DNA from: Lipingzhangella_A rawalii
GTDB taxonomy: Bacteria; Actinomycetota; Actinomycetes; Streptosporangiales; Streptosporangiaceae
Length of the DNA stretch: 64,000 nt
Direction of reading: 5' to 3'
Assembly (NCBI RefSeq): GCF_031628175.1
Contig: NZ_JAVLVT010000010.1
Coordinates: 62,001-126,000, forward strand
The position numbers and the translations under genes are program-made. The notes beneath the pieces are model-generated. The model did not search any database. It was not told the origin of the DNA and saw nothing but the letters and a program-made list of their open reading frames with translations. Of the stretch, positions 25,261-34,205 are shown in pieces; within the stretch, counting starts at the first letter, position 1, and each line of letters opens with the position of its first letter.

Positions 25261-26859
25261 CTACCGGGATGCCAGGCCCGCGGCGGACAGGGCCTGCCGG
25301 GCCGCGGGCAGCGCGCGCACCCGGTCCTCGGCCACCAGGGCGATTCGCGTCCGCCGTTCCAACAGGTCAGCGGTGTCCAGCGCTCCCTCATGGCGCACGG
25401 CGAACCGCAGCTCCGCCATGGTGACACCTGCGGCAACCTCGGTGTGCGGATCCACGTCCGCGCCCGTGTCCAGGCGGGGGGCAGCAGGATCCGCCTGCGC
25501 CGCCTCCGCTTCGGCTGCGGCCTCCGCGCGAACCCGCACGGCCTCGGTGCCGTAGCGCCGTACCAGGCGTCGTGGCGCGTCGAGCCGTGCGAGGCGGTCG
25601 GGCGGGGCGGCACCGACCAGGGGGAGACGATGCGTTCGGCAGGGGCCGGAGGACAGCCCGGTGGTGGCGAGCACGGTGTCCACCGCCTCCTGGGCCATCC
25701 GCCGGTAGGTGGTGAGCTTGCCCCCGACCACAGTCACGATTCCCTCGGGTGAGGTGACGATGGTGTGCCTGCGCGACAGGTCGGCCGACGAATCGGTTCC
25801 GCCGTCGAGCAGTGGGCGCAGCCCCGCGAACGCCCCCCGCACCTCGGAGCGACCGGGTGGACTGTGCAGGACCGAACCCAGCGTGTCCGTGAGGAAGCGG
25901 ATATCGGCCTCGGGGACGTCGACCACCTCGGGGGCCGGGCCGGAGACCGGCTCGTCGGTGATTCCGGTGTAGAGCCGACCGTCATGCTGGGGAAGTGCGA
26001 AGGCGAAGCGGTTACGGGTACCGGGGATCGGCACCATGAGAGCGGCCTGGGCAATCCCGGTGCCGTCCCGGTCCAGGACCAGATGGCTACCTCGGCTGGG
26101 GCTCAGTCGCACGCCGGGTACCAGATCCTGGGAGTACACCCCGGCGGCGTTGACTACGGCCCGCGCCCGCAGGCGAAACCGCTGGTCACGATACCGGTCA
26201 TGGATGGTGGCACCGTGAGCGTCCAGTGTCTCGGCCGCACAGCGCGTGAGGATTCGGGCCCCGTGCCCCGCCGCCGTGCGGGCCAGAGCCACGACCAGTC
26301 GGGCGTCGTCGACGAGCTGCCCCTCGAAGAACAGCAGGCCGCCCCGGAGTCCCGGACTGCGCAAGCCCGGCACCAACCGGCGGGTCTCCTGCCGGCTCAG
26401 CCGGCGGGACCGGGGGAGCCGACGCGCCGGCGTTCCCGCGACCGCGCTCAACGTGTCCCCGGCGAGTAGTCCCGCGCGCAGCACCGCGGCCTGTGCCACG
26501 GAGGTCTGCTCGTAGAGCGGCAGCACCATCGGCAGGGGACGAACCAGGTGCGGGGCGGTCACCCGGAGCAGGATGTCCCGCTCCCGCGCGCTCTCGTGGG
26601 CGAGGGCCACGTCACCGGAGGCCAGGTACCGTAGTCCGCCGTGGACGAGCTTCGAACTGAAGCGGCTCGTGCCATGCGCCAGGTCGGTGCGTTCGACGAG
26701 TGCGACCGACAGTCCGCGGCTGGCGGCGTCCAGAGCCACCCCCGCCCCAGTGACACCGCCACCGACCACGAGCAGATCCACAGTCGCACCGTCCCGGAGC
26801 TCGGCCAACTCCCGGTCCCGGCGCGCGGCGTTGAGGGAAGTGTCGGGAGTGCTGCTCAT
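25261..26859 (-). CDS. glpD: Glycerol-3-phosphate dehydrogenase, FAD-dependent
   Basis: 532 residues. The FAD-binding motif is VDLLVVGGGVTGAGVALDAASRG, followed by GTSRFSSKLVHGGLRYL, which is diagnostic for GlpD, and a C-terminal DAO_C domain (about residues 400-520). It oxidises sn-glycerol-3-phosphate to dihydroxyacetone phosphate at the membrane. ATG 26859 has GGAG 5 nt upstream and overlaps the TetR stop by 4 bp (ATGA), so it is the second gene of a TetR-glpD operon. The divergent neighbour is an alkyl-DHAP-synthase-like oxidase, which could use its product. Confidence 0.93.
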   Translation of the reverse strand: MSSTPDTSLNAARRDRELAELRDGATVDLLVVGGGVTGAGVALDAASRGLSVALVERTDLAHGTSRFSSKLVHGGLRYLASGDVALAHESARERDILLRVTAPHLVRPLPMVLPLYEQTSVAQAAVLRAGLLAGDTLSAVAGTPARRLPRSRRLSRQETRRLVPGLRSPGLRGGLLFFEGQLVDDARLVVALARTAAGHGARILTRCAAETLDAHGATIHDRYRDQRFRLRARAVVNAAGVYSQDLVPGVRLSPSRGSHLVLDRDGTGIAQAALMVPIPGTRNRFAFALPQHDGRLYTGITDEPVSGPAPEVVDVPEADIRFLTDTLGSVLHSPPGRSEVRGAFAGLRPLLDGGTDSSADLSRRHTIVTSPEGIVTVVGGKLTTYRRMAQEAVDTVLATTGLSSGPCRTHRLPLVGAAPPDRLARLDAPRRLVRRYGTEAVRVRAEAAAEAEAAQADPAAPRLDTGADVDPHTEVAAGVTMAELRFAVRHEGALDTADLLERRTRIALVAEDRVRALPAARQALSAAGLASR

Positions 26860-27446
26860 GGGGACTCCGTTTCGGGGCGTAGGTAGGCGTCCAGGAGGTG
26901 CCGCAGTTCGGTGGTGAGCTGGTCCTGGTCGAAGACGTCGGTGGTCAACCGCCAGGACAGGACTGTGGACTGCGCGACCAGCAGCACCATCCGAGCCAGT
27001 CCGTCCGGATCGCCGTCGCGGATCGAGCCCTCCTGCTGCCCGGCTGCGATCTCGGGGCCGAGGACCGCCAGAACGGCCTGCTGGCTGGCCCCGAGCCGGT
27101 GGAAGGTGTAGGTCGCCAGGAGCTCGGGCTCCATATCGATGATCCGGCCAAACAGGGGATGCTCCCATACGCGGACCATGAGACGTACGCCGCCGGCCAC
27201 GAGACGCTCGCGCGCGCAGCCGGCCGCCGCCTCGGCGATACATCCGTCCAGGAGCATCCCCAGCTCCCGGGTGAGTAGGTCGCCAACGATCGACGTGACG
27301 TCCGGCCAGCGACGGTAAACCGTCGGACGACTCACCCCTGCCCGACGCGCCACGTCGGTCAGCGTGGTGCGACGGACCCCGAACGCCGCCACACACTCGT
27401 GGGCCGCGTCCAGCACCCGATCCTCGACGTTACGTCTTGACGTCAT
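26856..27446 (-). CDS. TetR family regulator of the glpD/agpS-like locus
   Basis: 196 residues. The N-terminal HTH (RVLDAAHECVAAFGVRRTTL, RRAGVSRPTVYRRWPDV) is followed by a ligand-binding domain without close kin that I recognise. It is co-translated with glpD and starts 17 bp from the divergent oxidase gene, so it most likely controls both transcripts. A TGACGTCA palindrome lies at its start codon. Effector unknown; a lipid or acyl compound is plausible. Confidence 0.88.
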   Translation of the reverse strand: MTSRRNVEDRVLDAAHECVAAFGVRRTTLTDVARRAGVSRPTVYRRWPDVTSIVGDLLTRELGMLLDGCIAEAAAGCARERLVAGGVRLMVRVWEHPLFGRIIDMEPELLATYTFHRLGASQQAVLAVLGPEIAAGQQEGSIRDGDPDGLARMVLLVAQSTVLSWRLTTDVFDQDQLTTELRHLLDAYLRPETESP

Positions 27447-27463
27447 GTGTAAAACTGTATCGC

Positions 27464-29101
27464 ATGCAGTGGAATGGATGGGGAGACCCCGAACACGACC
27501 CGGCCCAGATGATCTCCGAATCGACGCGGGCGCTTCTGGAACAGACGCTCGGCGCGTCGCTCAGCGAGCAGCCCCCTGTTCCGCTGGACCAGGTACGTCC
27601 ACCCGCATCCCGACTGACGCAGACGGCACGTGCGGCACTCCGCACGGTCCTGGGCAGCGCGGGACTCCGCGACGACGACCGGACCCGAATCGACCACTGC
27701 GGGGGCAAGAGCACCGACGACCTACTCCGGCGGCGCGCCGGAGACGTGACGCCCTGCCCGGACGCCGTGCTGTTTCCCGCGAGTCACGAGGAGCTCCTCG
27801 ACGTCCTGCGGATCTGTAATGAGCAGCGAATCGCGGTGGTGCCCTTCGGTGGGGGAACCAGCGTGGTGGGCGGGGTGGAGCCCGTCGCAGGCCCCATGGC
27901 GACCGTGGTCACCGTGGACCTGTCCCGAATGAAGCAGCTCCTGCATCTGGACGAGGACTCCCACACCGCGACCCTGCACGCGGGTTTGCGCACCCCCGAG
28001 GTCGAGGAGCTCCTCGGCGCGCGCGGCTACACCCTCGGGCACCTCCCCCAGAGCTACGAGTACGCCACCATCGGTGGCTACGCCGCCACCCGCTCCACCG
28101 GCCAGGCCTCCGGCGGCTACGGCCGCTTCGACGACATGGTGGTATCCCTTCGCATGGCCACACCTCGGGGCACGCTCGCTCCGGGACGCTCCCCCGCGTC
28201 AGCGGCAGGGCCCGACCTGCGCCAGCTCGTCCTCGGCTCGGAGGGCACGCTCGGCATCATCACGGAGGTCACCGTCCGAGTCCGCCCCCTCCCGCACGCC
28301 CGCACGGATGCCGCGTGGGTGGTGCCCGATTTCAGTACGGGAGTCCGCGCCATGCGGGAGATCGCACGCGCGGCGCCACGACCCACCGTCGCCCGGCTGT
28401 CCGACGAGACCGAGACCTTCGTCCAGGCGACCCTTGCCGGGCGGGATCCCGCCCCCGGCTCGCTCCTTGTCCTCGGGTTCGAGGGCACCGACTCCGAGGT
28501 GACTCGACAACGCGCCGCGGTCGACGAGGCCTTGCGCCGCCTCGACACATCCTCGGCAGCCTCCGGGGGCACCCACGGGCCCGCCGTTGCCGCCGATTCC
28601 TCGGCTGTGGGCGACTGGCGCCGGTCACGGTTCGACGGGCCCTACCTGCGCGACGCCCTGTTGTCGGTGGGGGTACTGACCGAAACCCTGGAGACGGCAA
28701 CGACCTGGTCCCAGCTGGAACCGCTCTACCACGCGGTCCGGGACGCCCTACACGCCTCCCTGGACGGGCCGGAGGGCACAGCGATCGTCATGTGCCACAT
28801 ATCGCACAGCTATCCGAGCGGCGCCTCGCTGTACCTGACCGTGGCAACCCCGTGCGGGCGTGACCCGCGGGCCCGGTGGGCCCGTGCGAAACGCGCCGCC
28901 AGCGACGCCATCGCTGCCAACGGAGGCACCATCACCCATCACCACGCCGTGGGGACCGACCACCGCCCCTGGATGTCCACCGAGATCGGCGCACTGGGGG
29001 CGGCCAGCCTGGCGGCGATGAAATCCACGCTGGACCCCGCGGGCATTCTCAACCCCCACAAACTGATCCCCGACGGTCCAGCGAACGTGACCGACGCCTG
29101 A
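27464..29101 (+). CDS. FAD-binding oxidase, alkyl-dihydroxyacetonephosphate synthase-like
   Basis: 545 residues. The PCMH FAD domain (about residues 85-270) has VVPFGGGTSVVGGVEP and ATIGGYAATRSTGQASGGYGRFDDMV. The C-terminal FAD-oxidase domain ends in GGTITHHHAVGTDHRPW and KSTLDPAGILNPHKLIP. The starting WNGWGDPEH motif and the triple-His run are typical of the AGPS/bacterial ADPS group rather than plain glycolate oxidase. It may make an ether bond on DHAP; that substrate is inferred. ATG 27464 is 17 bp from the divergent TetR start and has no ribosome site, suggesting a leaderless mRNA. Confidence 0.85.
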   Translation: MQWNGWGDPEHDPAQMISESTRALLEQTLGASLSEQPPVPLDQVRPPASRLTQTARAALRTVLGSAGLRDDDRTRIDHCGGKSTDDLLRRRAGDVTPCPDAVLFPASHEELLDVLRICNEQRIAVVPFGGGTSVVGGVEPVAGPMATVVTVDLSRMKQLLHLDEDSHTATLHAGLRTPEVEELLGARGYTLGHLPQSYEYATIGGYAATRSTGQASGGYGRFDDMVVSLRMATPRGTLAPGRSPASAAGPDLRQLVLGSEGTLGIITEVTVRVRPLPHARTDAAWVVPDFSTGVRAMREIARAAPRPTVARLSDETETFVQATLAGRDPAPGSLLVLGFEGTDSEVTRQRAAVDEALRRLDTSSAASGGTHGPAVAADSSAVGDWRRSRFDGPYLRDALLSVGVLTETLETATTWSQLEPLYHAVRDALHASLDGPEGTAIVMCHISHSYPSGASLYLTVATPCGRDPRARWARAKRAASDAIAANGGTITHHHAVGTDHRPWMSTEIGALGAASLAAMKSTLDPAGILNPHKLIPDGPANVTDA

Positions 29102-29125
29102 ACGCCCGGGAGCACTGATCCCCCA

Positions 29126-29998
29126 ATGCCGACCGTGACCCTCCTCGTCAACCCGACCGCCGGCAACGGTCGCGGAGCCCGGGTGGCACTACATGCCGCC
29201 CGACGGCTGCGCGCCCGCGGCGCCACCGTGTCCGTCACCCTGGGGGCCTCCCCCGACCAGGCGCGTCGGCGCGCTCGCGCCGCTATCGACGCCGGAACCG
29301 ATGTACTGGCTGTGGTCGGCGGGGACGGCATGGTGCATCTGGCGACCCAACTCGTGGCCACAACCGAGGTTCCACTCGCCGTGGTTCCCACCGGAACCGG
29401 CAACGACTTCGCCCGCGCGTTGGGGATTCCCCGCACCACTACGGCCGCGGTCGACGTCATCCTGGACGGGCCCCCCCGACCCATCGACGTGGGGCGCCTC
29501 GATGAGGGGTGGTTCGGCACAGTGGTGACCCGCGGCCTGGACGCTCGGGTGTCGGCGCGGGTGAACCGTATGAGCCGAACCCCCGGCTGGGCTCGCTACC
29601 TCCTCGCGCTGCTCCCCGAGCTGGTTTCGCTGCACCCCACTGAGGTGGAGCTCGAACTCGACGGCGTCCCGCAGCGCCGGTCAGCCCTGCTCGTGGCTGT
29701 GGGCAACACCGGCTACTACGGAAACGGGATGCGCATCTGTCCGCAGGCGCGGGTGGACGACGGACTGCTGGACGTCACGGTGATCGACCCCGCCCCAGTT
29801 CGCACGCTCCTTCGGTTCTTTCCCCGCATCTACCGGGGCACCCACGTCGAACACCCCGCTGTGCACACCTTCCGGGCCCGTCGGGTGCGTGTCAGCTCCC
29901 CCGGGGCCGTCGCCTTCGCCGACGGCGAGCCCCTCGGCACCGGGCCGACGCACGCAGAGGCGGTCCCCGACGCGATGCGGGTGCTGCTCCCTCGGTAA
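29126..29998 (+). CDS. Diacylglycerol/lipid kinase, YegS/DagK family
   Basis: 290 residues. It begins TVTLLVNPTAGNGRGARVA, has the nucleotide-binding GGDGMVHLATQL (GGDGT-type) and PTGTGNDFARALGIP motifs, and a C-terminal beta-sandwich (about residues 130-285). Members phosphorylate diacylglycerol or other lipid alcohols at the membrane face. It follows the AGPS-like gene by 24 bp, probably in one operon, which fits a glycerolipid pathway with glpD. Confidence 0.9.
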   Translation: MPTVTLLVNPTAGNGRGARVALHAARRLRARGATVSVTLGASPDQARRRARAAIDAGTDVLAVVGGDGMVHLATQLVATTEVPLAVVPTGTGNDFARALGIPRTTTAAVDVILDGPPRPIDVGRLDEGWFGTVVTRGLDARVSARVNRMSRTPGWARYLLALLPELVSLHPTEVELELDGVPQRRSALLVAVGNTGYYGNGMRICPQARVDDGLLDVTVIDPAPVRTLLRFFPRIYRGTHVEHPAVHTFRARRVRVSSPGAVAFADGEPLGTGPTHAEAVPDAMRVLLPR

Positions 29999-30021
29999 CG
30001 ACCAACCGCCGTCCACCCGCA

Positions 30022-30060
30022 CCGGGCTGGGCTGGGCGCCGATGTCGACGCCCAGCCCGG
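30022..30060. terminator. Bidirectional terminator between lipid kinase and DUF305 genes
   Basis: Perfect 11-bp stem CCGGGCTGGGC / GCCCAGCCCGG with a 17-nt loop, between convergent stops. Confidence 0.75.
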
Positions 30061-30064
30061 ACAC

Positions 30065-30709
30065 TCACCCGTCGAGCAGGGTCTCCATCTCGTCGATCTC
30101 GGACTCCTGCACCGCGATGATGTCCTCGGCGAGGTCGTGGGCCTCAGGGCTACTTCCCTCGGCCAGCACCTCCTCGGACATGAGGATCGCACCCTCGTGG
30201 TGTTCGATCATGTACTCCACGAACAGCTCGTCGAACTCCGCACCCTCCACGGCCGCGAGTTCGTCCATCTGCTCCGGAGACAGCATCCCCTCCATATCCG
30301 CGTGATCCGCGTGATCAGCACTGTCGTCGTCCATGTCGTCGTGGTCCATCTCCTCGTCCGGGGCGACGCCCCAGTCCTGGAGCATGTCCTGCATCTGGTC
30401 GATCTCGGGCTGCTGGGCAGCCTCGATCTCCTCCGCGAGATCAAGCACCTCGGGCCCCGCCCGATCCTCGGCAAGCTCGGACATCTCGATGGCCTGCTCG
30501 TGGTGCGGAATCATCATCCGGGCGAAGGCCACGTCCGCCTCGTTGAACACGGCCTCCCCGTGCTCATCGGTCTCGGTGTCCCCGGTGTCCCCGGCTTCTC
30601 CGGTGTCCTCGGTACTTTCGGTAGTGTCGCCGTCTTCGGCGCAGCCCACCAGCAGTAGTCCTGCGGCGATCAGCGCAACGGTAGTGGCCGAGGGGACGTA
30701 TGTGGACAT
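30065..30709 (-). CDS. DUF305 lipoprotein
   Basis: 214 residues. The signal peptide ends in the lipobox LLVGC (about residue 23), then a very acidic Thr/Glu/Asp linker. The DUF305 ferritin-like helical domain has two copies of the paired-histidine motif (MIPHHEQAIEMS and MIEHHEGAILMS) and a His/Asp/Met-rich segment between them (about residues 120-142). The family is linked to metal, often copper, stress; the His/Met content agrees. The cluster of acidic residues suits a salt-adapted exported protein. Confidence 0.9.
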   Translation of the reverse strand: MSTYVPSATTVALIAAGLLLVGCAEDGDTTESTEDTGEAGDTGDTETDEHGEAVFNEADVAFARMMIPHHEQAIEMSELAEDRAGPEVLDLAEEIEAAQQPEIDQMQDMLQDWGVAPDEEMDHDDMDDDSADHADHADMEGMLSPEQMDELAAVEGAEFDELFVEYMIEHHEGAILMSEEVLAEGSSPEAHDLAEDIIAVQESEIDEMETLLDG

Positions 30710-30794
30710 GACTGATCCAACTCCTCACAACTCCAATTCACACCAGGACCGGATACGGAGTGTCACGCTTTCTATGACGCTCCGTCAGGGGCAT

Positions 30795-31274
30795 CTAAAC
30801 CCGCATCACCTGGAGCTGAGCGAGGGTGGATCGGTGGGGCCGCGGTGCCCGCGCCAGCACGGACTGGCCCAACCAGCGCGGCGGCAATGGCACCCGATCC
30901 GGCCACCGGGGCAGACGAGGAACGAGCAACGCGACCAGGGCGAGAACGAATCCCCCGACCGCCAAGCACATCGTGGTGGGGTCGAAGGTGGGCAGCGGTG
31001 CGCCCGTAGCGTCCCCCGAAGCGTGGTGCGTGTCCACTGCCGCCGCGACGGGCGCCGTGTGGTGCTGGGCCTCGCTCACGTGCCCCAGGGTGTGCATGGC
31101 GCCCACTCCGAGCACTCCGGCCACCACGACCAGCAGCACCACGAACCGGATCCGAGCTCTGGTGGCGCGTGGCGTGGGACGACGGACGAACACGCCGCCC
31201 AGGCTAGGGGAGGCAGCCCCAGCTGTCCCGAGAATGCCCTCGTCACATCCGTGGTTGTGGCGTGACTCACGCAT
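30795..31274 (-). CDS. DUF6153-like small membrane protein
   Basis: Up to 159 residues with two hydrophobic helices (about residues 43-62 and 104-122) and a His-rich extracytoplasmic loop between them (HTLGHVSEAQHH, HHASGD), then MCLAVGGFVLALVALLVP. This resembles the DUF6153 family often found upstream of DUF305 genes. The start is unclear: ATG 31274 is the longest sensible choice; GTG 31193, just before the first helix, is also possible. The DUF305 gene follows 85 bp downstream on the same strand, suggesting joint metal-related function. Confidence 0.65.
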   Translation of the reverse strand: MRESRHNHGCDEGILGTAGAASPSLGGVFVRRPTPRATRARIRFVVLLVVVAGVLGVGAMHTLGHVSEAQHHTAPVAAAVDTHHASGDATGAPLPTFDPTTMCLAVGGFVLALVALLVPRLPRWPDRVPLPPRWLGQSVLARAPRPHRSTLAQLQVMRV

Positions 31275-31303
31275 CACTGGCCGGCGCTTCGTAGAGTGTG
31301 GGC

Positions 31304-32230
31304 ATGGATGGCCAGACTGTGGGTTGGGTGGACGAGCGGCACCGAGCGTGGCTGGAGCGTAGGTTTGGCTCGGGCGCCCGGGAATGGATTACCGGACTCG
31401 GTGACCTCGTCGCCGAGCTGTGCCGACGGTGGAACCTGCACATCGACGGCTCGGCTCCCCCGGGGCGCACCTCGGTGGTACTGCGCTGTCACCGGGACGA
31501 CGGCACCCCGTGCATGCTGAAGATCTCACCGGATGCCGGACTGGTCACCGCCGAGGCACGCACCCTCGAACTGTGGCGAGACACCGGACGTGTACCGGCC
31601 GTGTTGGAACTGGACGAACACACCGGCGCGGCCCTGTTGGAAGGTATCGAGCCGGGCCACACGATCCGGTCCACCGGTGTCCTCCCACACCTGGAACGCG
31701 TGGCGCAACTGTTGACCGAGCTGCACGCGGTCAGCGTGCCCCCACAGCAGTGGCAGGAGCTGAGCCCACTGCATTCCCTGGTCAACTACTTCTTCGAGCA
31801 GTGGGAGTGGCGTTGCGCCGAAGGAGCCGCAGCCGAGGTCGTGTCTGTCTCCCTGCTGCACACGGGACGTGCCCGCGCGCGTGACCTCACCGCGGAGACC
31901 GACGGAGCGGTTCCGCTGCACGGGGATCTACACCCGGGCAACGTCCTCGAAGGCGGTACCGAGCGAGGCCTGGTGGCTATCGACCCGCGTGGCTGTGCCG
32001 GCGAGCCGGCTTTCGACGCGGTCGACTGGGCGCTGTGGCGTGCCGAGAGCCTCCGGGAGGTCAACGAGCGAGTGGCGGTGCTGGCAGCTGCCATCGGCCG
32101 CAGCGAAGAACGGCTCCACGAGGCGTGCCGTGCCATGGCCCCCATCGCTGCTGCGGCGCGCCTCAACAACGAGGGTGACGTTGTGTCCCGCGCGGAGGTC
32201 GAGACGCTGCTGACGCTTGCGGAGGCGTGA
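31304..32230 (+). CDS. APH-type phosphotransferase
   Basis: 308 residues with the kinase-like fold of the aminoglycoside/hydroxyurea phosphotransferase group: CMLKISPDAGLVTAEARTLELW (ATP-site lysine and glutamate), catalytic loop LHGDLHPGNVLEG, and metal-binding IDPRGCAGEPAFDAVDW. It resembles the APH(6) streptomycin-kinase branch, but the natural substrate of such chromosomal copies is usually unknown; a resistance role is not established. ATG 31304 is preferred to GTG 31298. Its 3' end overlaps the convergent PP2C-like gene by 68 bp. Confidence 0.85.
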   Translation: MDGQTVGWVDERHRAWLERRFGSGAREWITGLGDLVAELCRRWNLHIDGSAPPGRTSVVLRCHRDDGTPCMLKISPDAGLVTAEARTLELWRDTGRVPAVLELDEHTGAALLEGIEPGHTIRSTGVLPHLERVAQLLTELHAVSVPPQQWQELSPLHSLVNYFFEQWEWRCAEGAAAEVVSVSLLHTGRARARDLTAETDGAVPLHGDLHPGNVLEGGTERGLVAIDPRGCAGEPAFDAVDWALWRAESLREVNERVAVLAAAIGRSEERLHEACRAMAPIAAAARLNNEGDVVSRAEVETLLTLAEA

Positions 32231-32969
32231 CAGGCGAGATCGCGGCGACGACGTCACGGGTACTGACGTGGACCACCGTGGCGTCGTCGTGCCGCTTTCC
32301 GTGCGTCGGAGGATCGGCTTGCTCTGCTGCGCGCACCAGATCGAGCAGGTGGGCCGGCCCCTGCCCCTCCAACATGGCCCACACCTGGGACCAGGAGTAC
32401 CCGTACTGGGTGGCCAGCCGAGCCCCGCCATCAGTCAGCAGGGCAAACCCGGAGGGCCGCGGCTCCACGTGTCCGCGCTGGGCGGCGAAGGCGGCCTGCA
32501 CGGCGGTGCTGGCGACCCAGAAGCCGCCGGTGACGTTGCGGTGGGAACGGACCAGGTCTCTGGAGTACGGGCGGCCACCGGGCAGCCGTTCCACCCGATC
32601 GTCGGTGATCGCCCGCGCCGGCTCGGGCGACCTTTCCGGGGCGGGGATCGACGTCGTCGGGGGGAGCAGCACCACGGCGTCCCCGAGGACGAGATATTCC
32701 AGCCCCCGGTCCGTGCCGCGCGCCAGGGCGACCGTCGCCGAGGGAGTGTCGGGGTTGGTGAGGTCACATCGGCCCGCGTGGTCGGCACGCAGCTCCACAA
32801 TGGCGGCGGCGAGCAGCTCGGCCAGGGATCTCCGCCCGGCGTCCGGGGCATCGAGATACCGTCGCACGTGGGTCCGTAGCCGCTGCACGAGCCAGGCCAC
32901 CCCGTGTTGACATCCGGTGACGACTCCGGCGGGTTGCGTCGCCCCGTCGATGACACACGCCCATCCCAT
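32163..32969 (-). CDS. PP2C-like phosphatase domain protein, 5' end apparently frameshifted
   Basis: The open frame from ATG 32969 gives 268 residues with PP2C-family features: CVIDGATQPAGVVTGCQHG near the start and KRHDDATVVHVSTRD near the end. The conserved metal-binding region lies before that ATG: the same frame upstream reads SVRVASRSSSGRLGDNED. No standard start codon exists there in frame, but an ATG at 33063 joins it if one G is removed from the GGGG run at 33058-33061. Either the gene is frameshifted, the assembly has one base too many, or the protein is short. Related proteins are putative Ser/Thr phosphatases. Confidence 0.7.
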   Translation of the reverse strand: MGWACVIDGATQPAGVVTGCQHGVAWLVQRLRTHVRRYLDAPDAGRRSLAELLAAAIVELRADHAGRCDLTNPDTPSATVALARGTDRGLEYLVLGDAVVLLPPTTSIPAPERSPEPARAITDDRVERLPGGRPYSRDLVRSHRNVTGGFWVASTAVQAAFAAQRGHVEPRPSGFALLTDGGARLATQYGYSWSQVWAMLEGQGPAHLLDLVRAAEQADPPTHGKRHDDATVVHVSTRDVVAAISPVTPPQASAASRPPRGTQRHPRC

Positions 32970-33215
32970 CCACGGGTTGACGTCCGCCGTGTCCTCGTTG
33001 TCGCCGAGCCGTCCGGACGACGACCGGCTGGCGACGCGAACCGAGACACCAGATGAGCCCCATGGTCGCCCGGTGCACCGTGCAGAATCTGCGCAGACGT
33101 CCGTCCGTTCCTCCTCGCGGTCTGGTGAGGCGCGCTGTCAGGGACAGCGGCTCAGCGCCCGCACTCCAGCCTACGGGTCCTGCCGGCGGGACGCCCGCGA
33201 AGCCGGGGGCCATCG

Positions 33216-34205
33216 TCAGCTCCCGCGATCCTCGATGGACCGGGGCCTGCGCTGGCTGCCGGGGCGCACCGGCCGGTGCCGCTGGTAGCGCGTCACCAGA
33301 ACCAGGATGAGGGCGGTGACCAGCCCGAGCCCGAGGGCGAGGCTCCCTCCCGGTATCGGGCCGAGCTGCCATACGGACACGATCGCCGCCAGGCCCCACA
33401 GATAGTAGGCGAAATACCGCATCCGCGCGCGATAGAGCAGACGCAGCACCAGCAGCAGCGCGAAGGTTCCCACCACGGCGGCGACCACGAACGCCACCAG
33501 CAGGGGAAGCGGATCGACCGCCGAGAGTTCATCCGCCTCAAGGACGAACTGCCCGAGCGTCAGCCCCAGAATGGTCGGAATTGCGATGAAGAAGCTGTAC
33601 TCGGCCGCCCACCGGCGCCGCAGCCCCAGCAGGAGCGCCACCACAATCGTGATCCCGCTCCGGGACAGCCCCGGAACGAGCGCGGCCGCCTGCACCAGCC
33701 CGATCCCCACGGCGATCCACGGTGTCAGATCGCGCAGGCCACGGCGCCGGGGCCCGAGAATGTCCGTCCACCACAGCACGGCCCCCGTCGCCGTCCACAT
33801 GAAGACGAGGGCCAGGGCGGTTGCGAACACATCCTCGGCCACCAGCTCCCGAACGGGCAGTGCCAGTACACCGGTGATGGCCGTGGACAGCATCCCCAAC
33901 AGGAACAGGCGCAGGTAGAGCCCCTCGGTTGGAGGGCCGCCGCCACATCTGGAGCGCAGGTCGGCCACGGTGCGTGTGAGCAGACGCCACAGGTCGTTGC
34001 GGAACACCACCGCGATCGACACGAGGGTTCCCACATGCACGACCAGGTCGAACAGCATCATGTCCGCGGACTCGGGATTGGCGATGGCCGACCCCTGGTC
34101 CTGCAACCAGTGCTGCGCCAACACCAGGTGGCTGGTGGAACTGACCGGAACGAACATGAACAGGCCCTGCACCACGCCCAACAGAATGGCTTCCAGCAAG
34201 CTCAT
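33216..34205 (-). CDS. uppP: Undecaprenyl-diphosphatase (UppP/BacA) family protein, variant active site
   Basis: 329 residues, eight or so helices, opening MSLLEAILLGVVQGLFMFVP and containing VPVSSTSHLVL and PGLSRSGITI (the P-loop-like arginine). The family recycles C55 lipid carrier by removing phosphate from undecaprenyl diphosphate. The (E/Q)xxxE motif is broken: Gln13 fits, but the second position is Met17 instead of Glu. The C-terminus has a basic tail (about residues 305-329). So it may be a paralogue with altered activity. ATG 34205 has GGGAG 10 nt upstream. Confidence 0.85.
   Translation of the reverse strand: MSLLEAILLGVVQGLFMFVPVSSTSHLVLAQHWLQDQGSAIANPESADMMLFDLVVHVGTLVSIAVVFRNDLWRLLTRTVADLRSRCGGGPPTEGLYLRLFLLGMLSTAITGVLALPVRELVAEDVFATALALVFMWTATGAVLWWTDILGPRRRGLRDLTPWIAVGIGLVQAAALVPGLSRSGITIVVALLLGLRRRWAAEYSFFIAIPTILGLTLGQFVLEADELSAVDPLPLLVAFVVAAVVGTFALLLVLRLLYRARMRYFAYYLWGLAAIVSVWQLGPIPGGSLALGLGLVTALILVLVTRYQRHRPVRPGSQRRPRSIEDRGS

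Noticed and set aside
31304..32230. APH gene as a true antibiotic resistance gene
   Set aside because: Fold is clear but chromosomal members of this group act on unknown substrates; no resistance context nearby.
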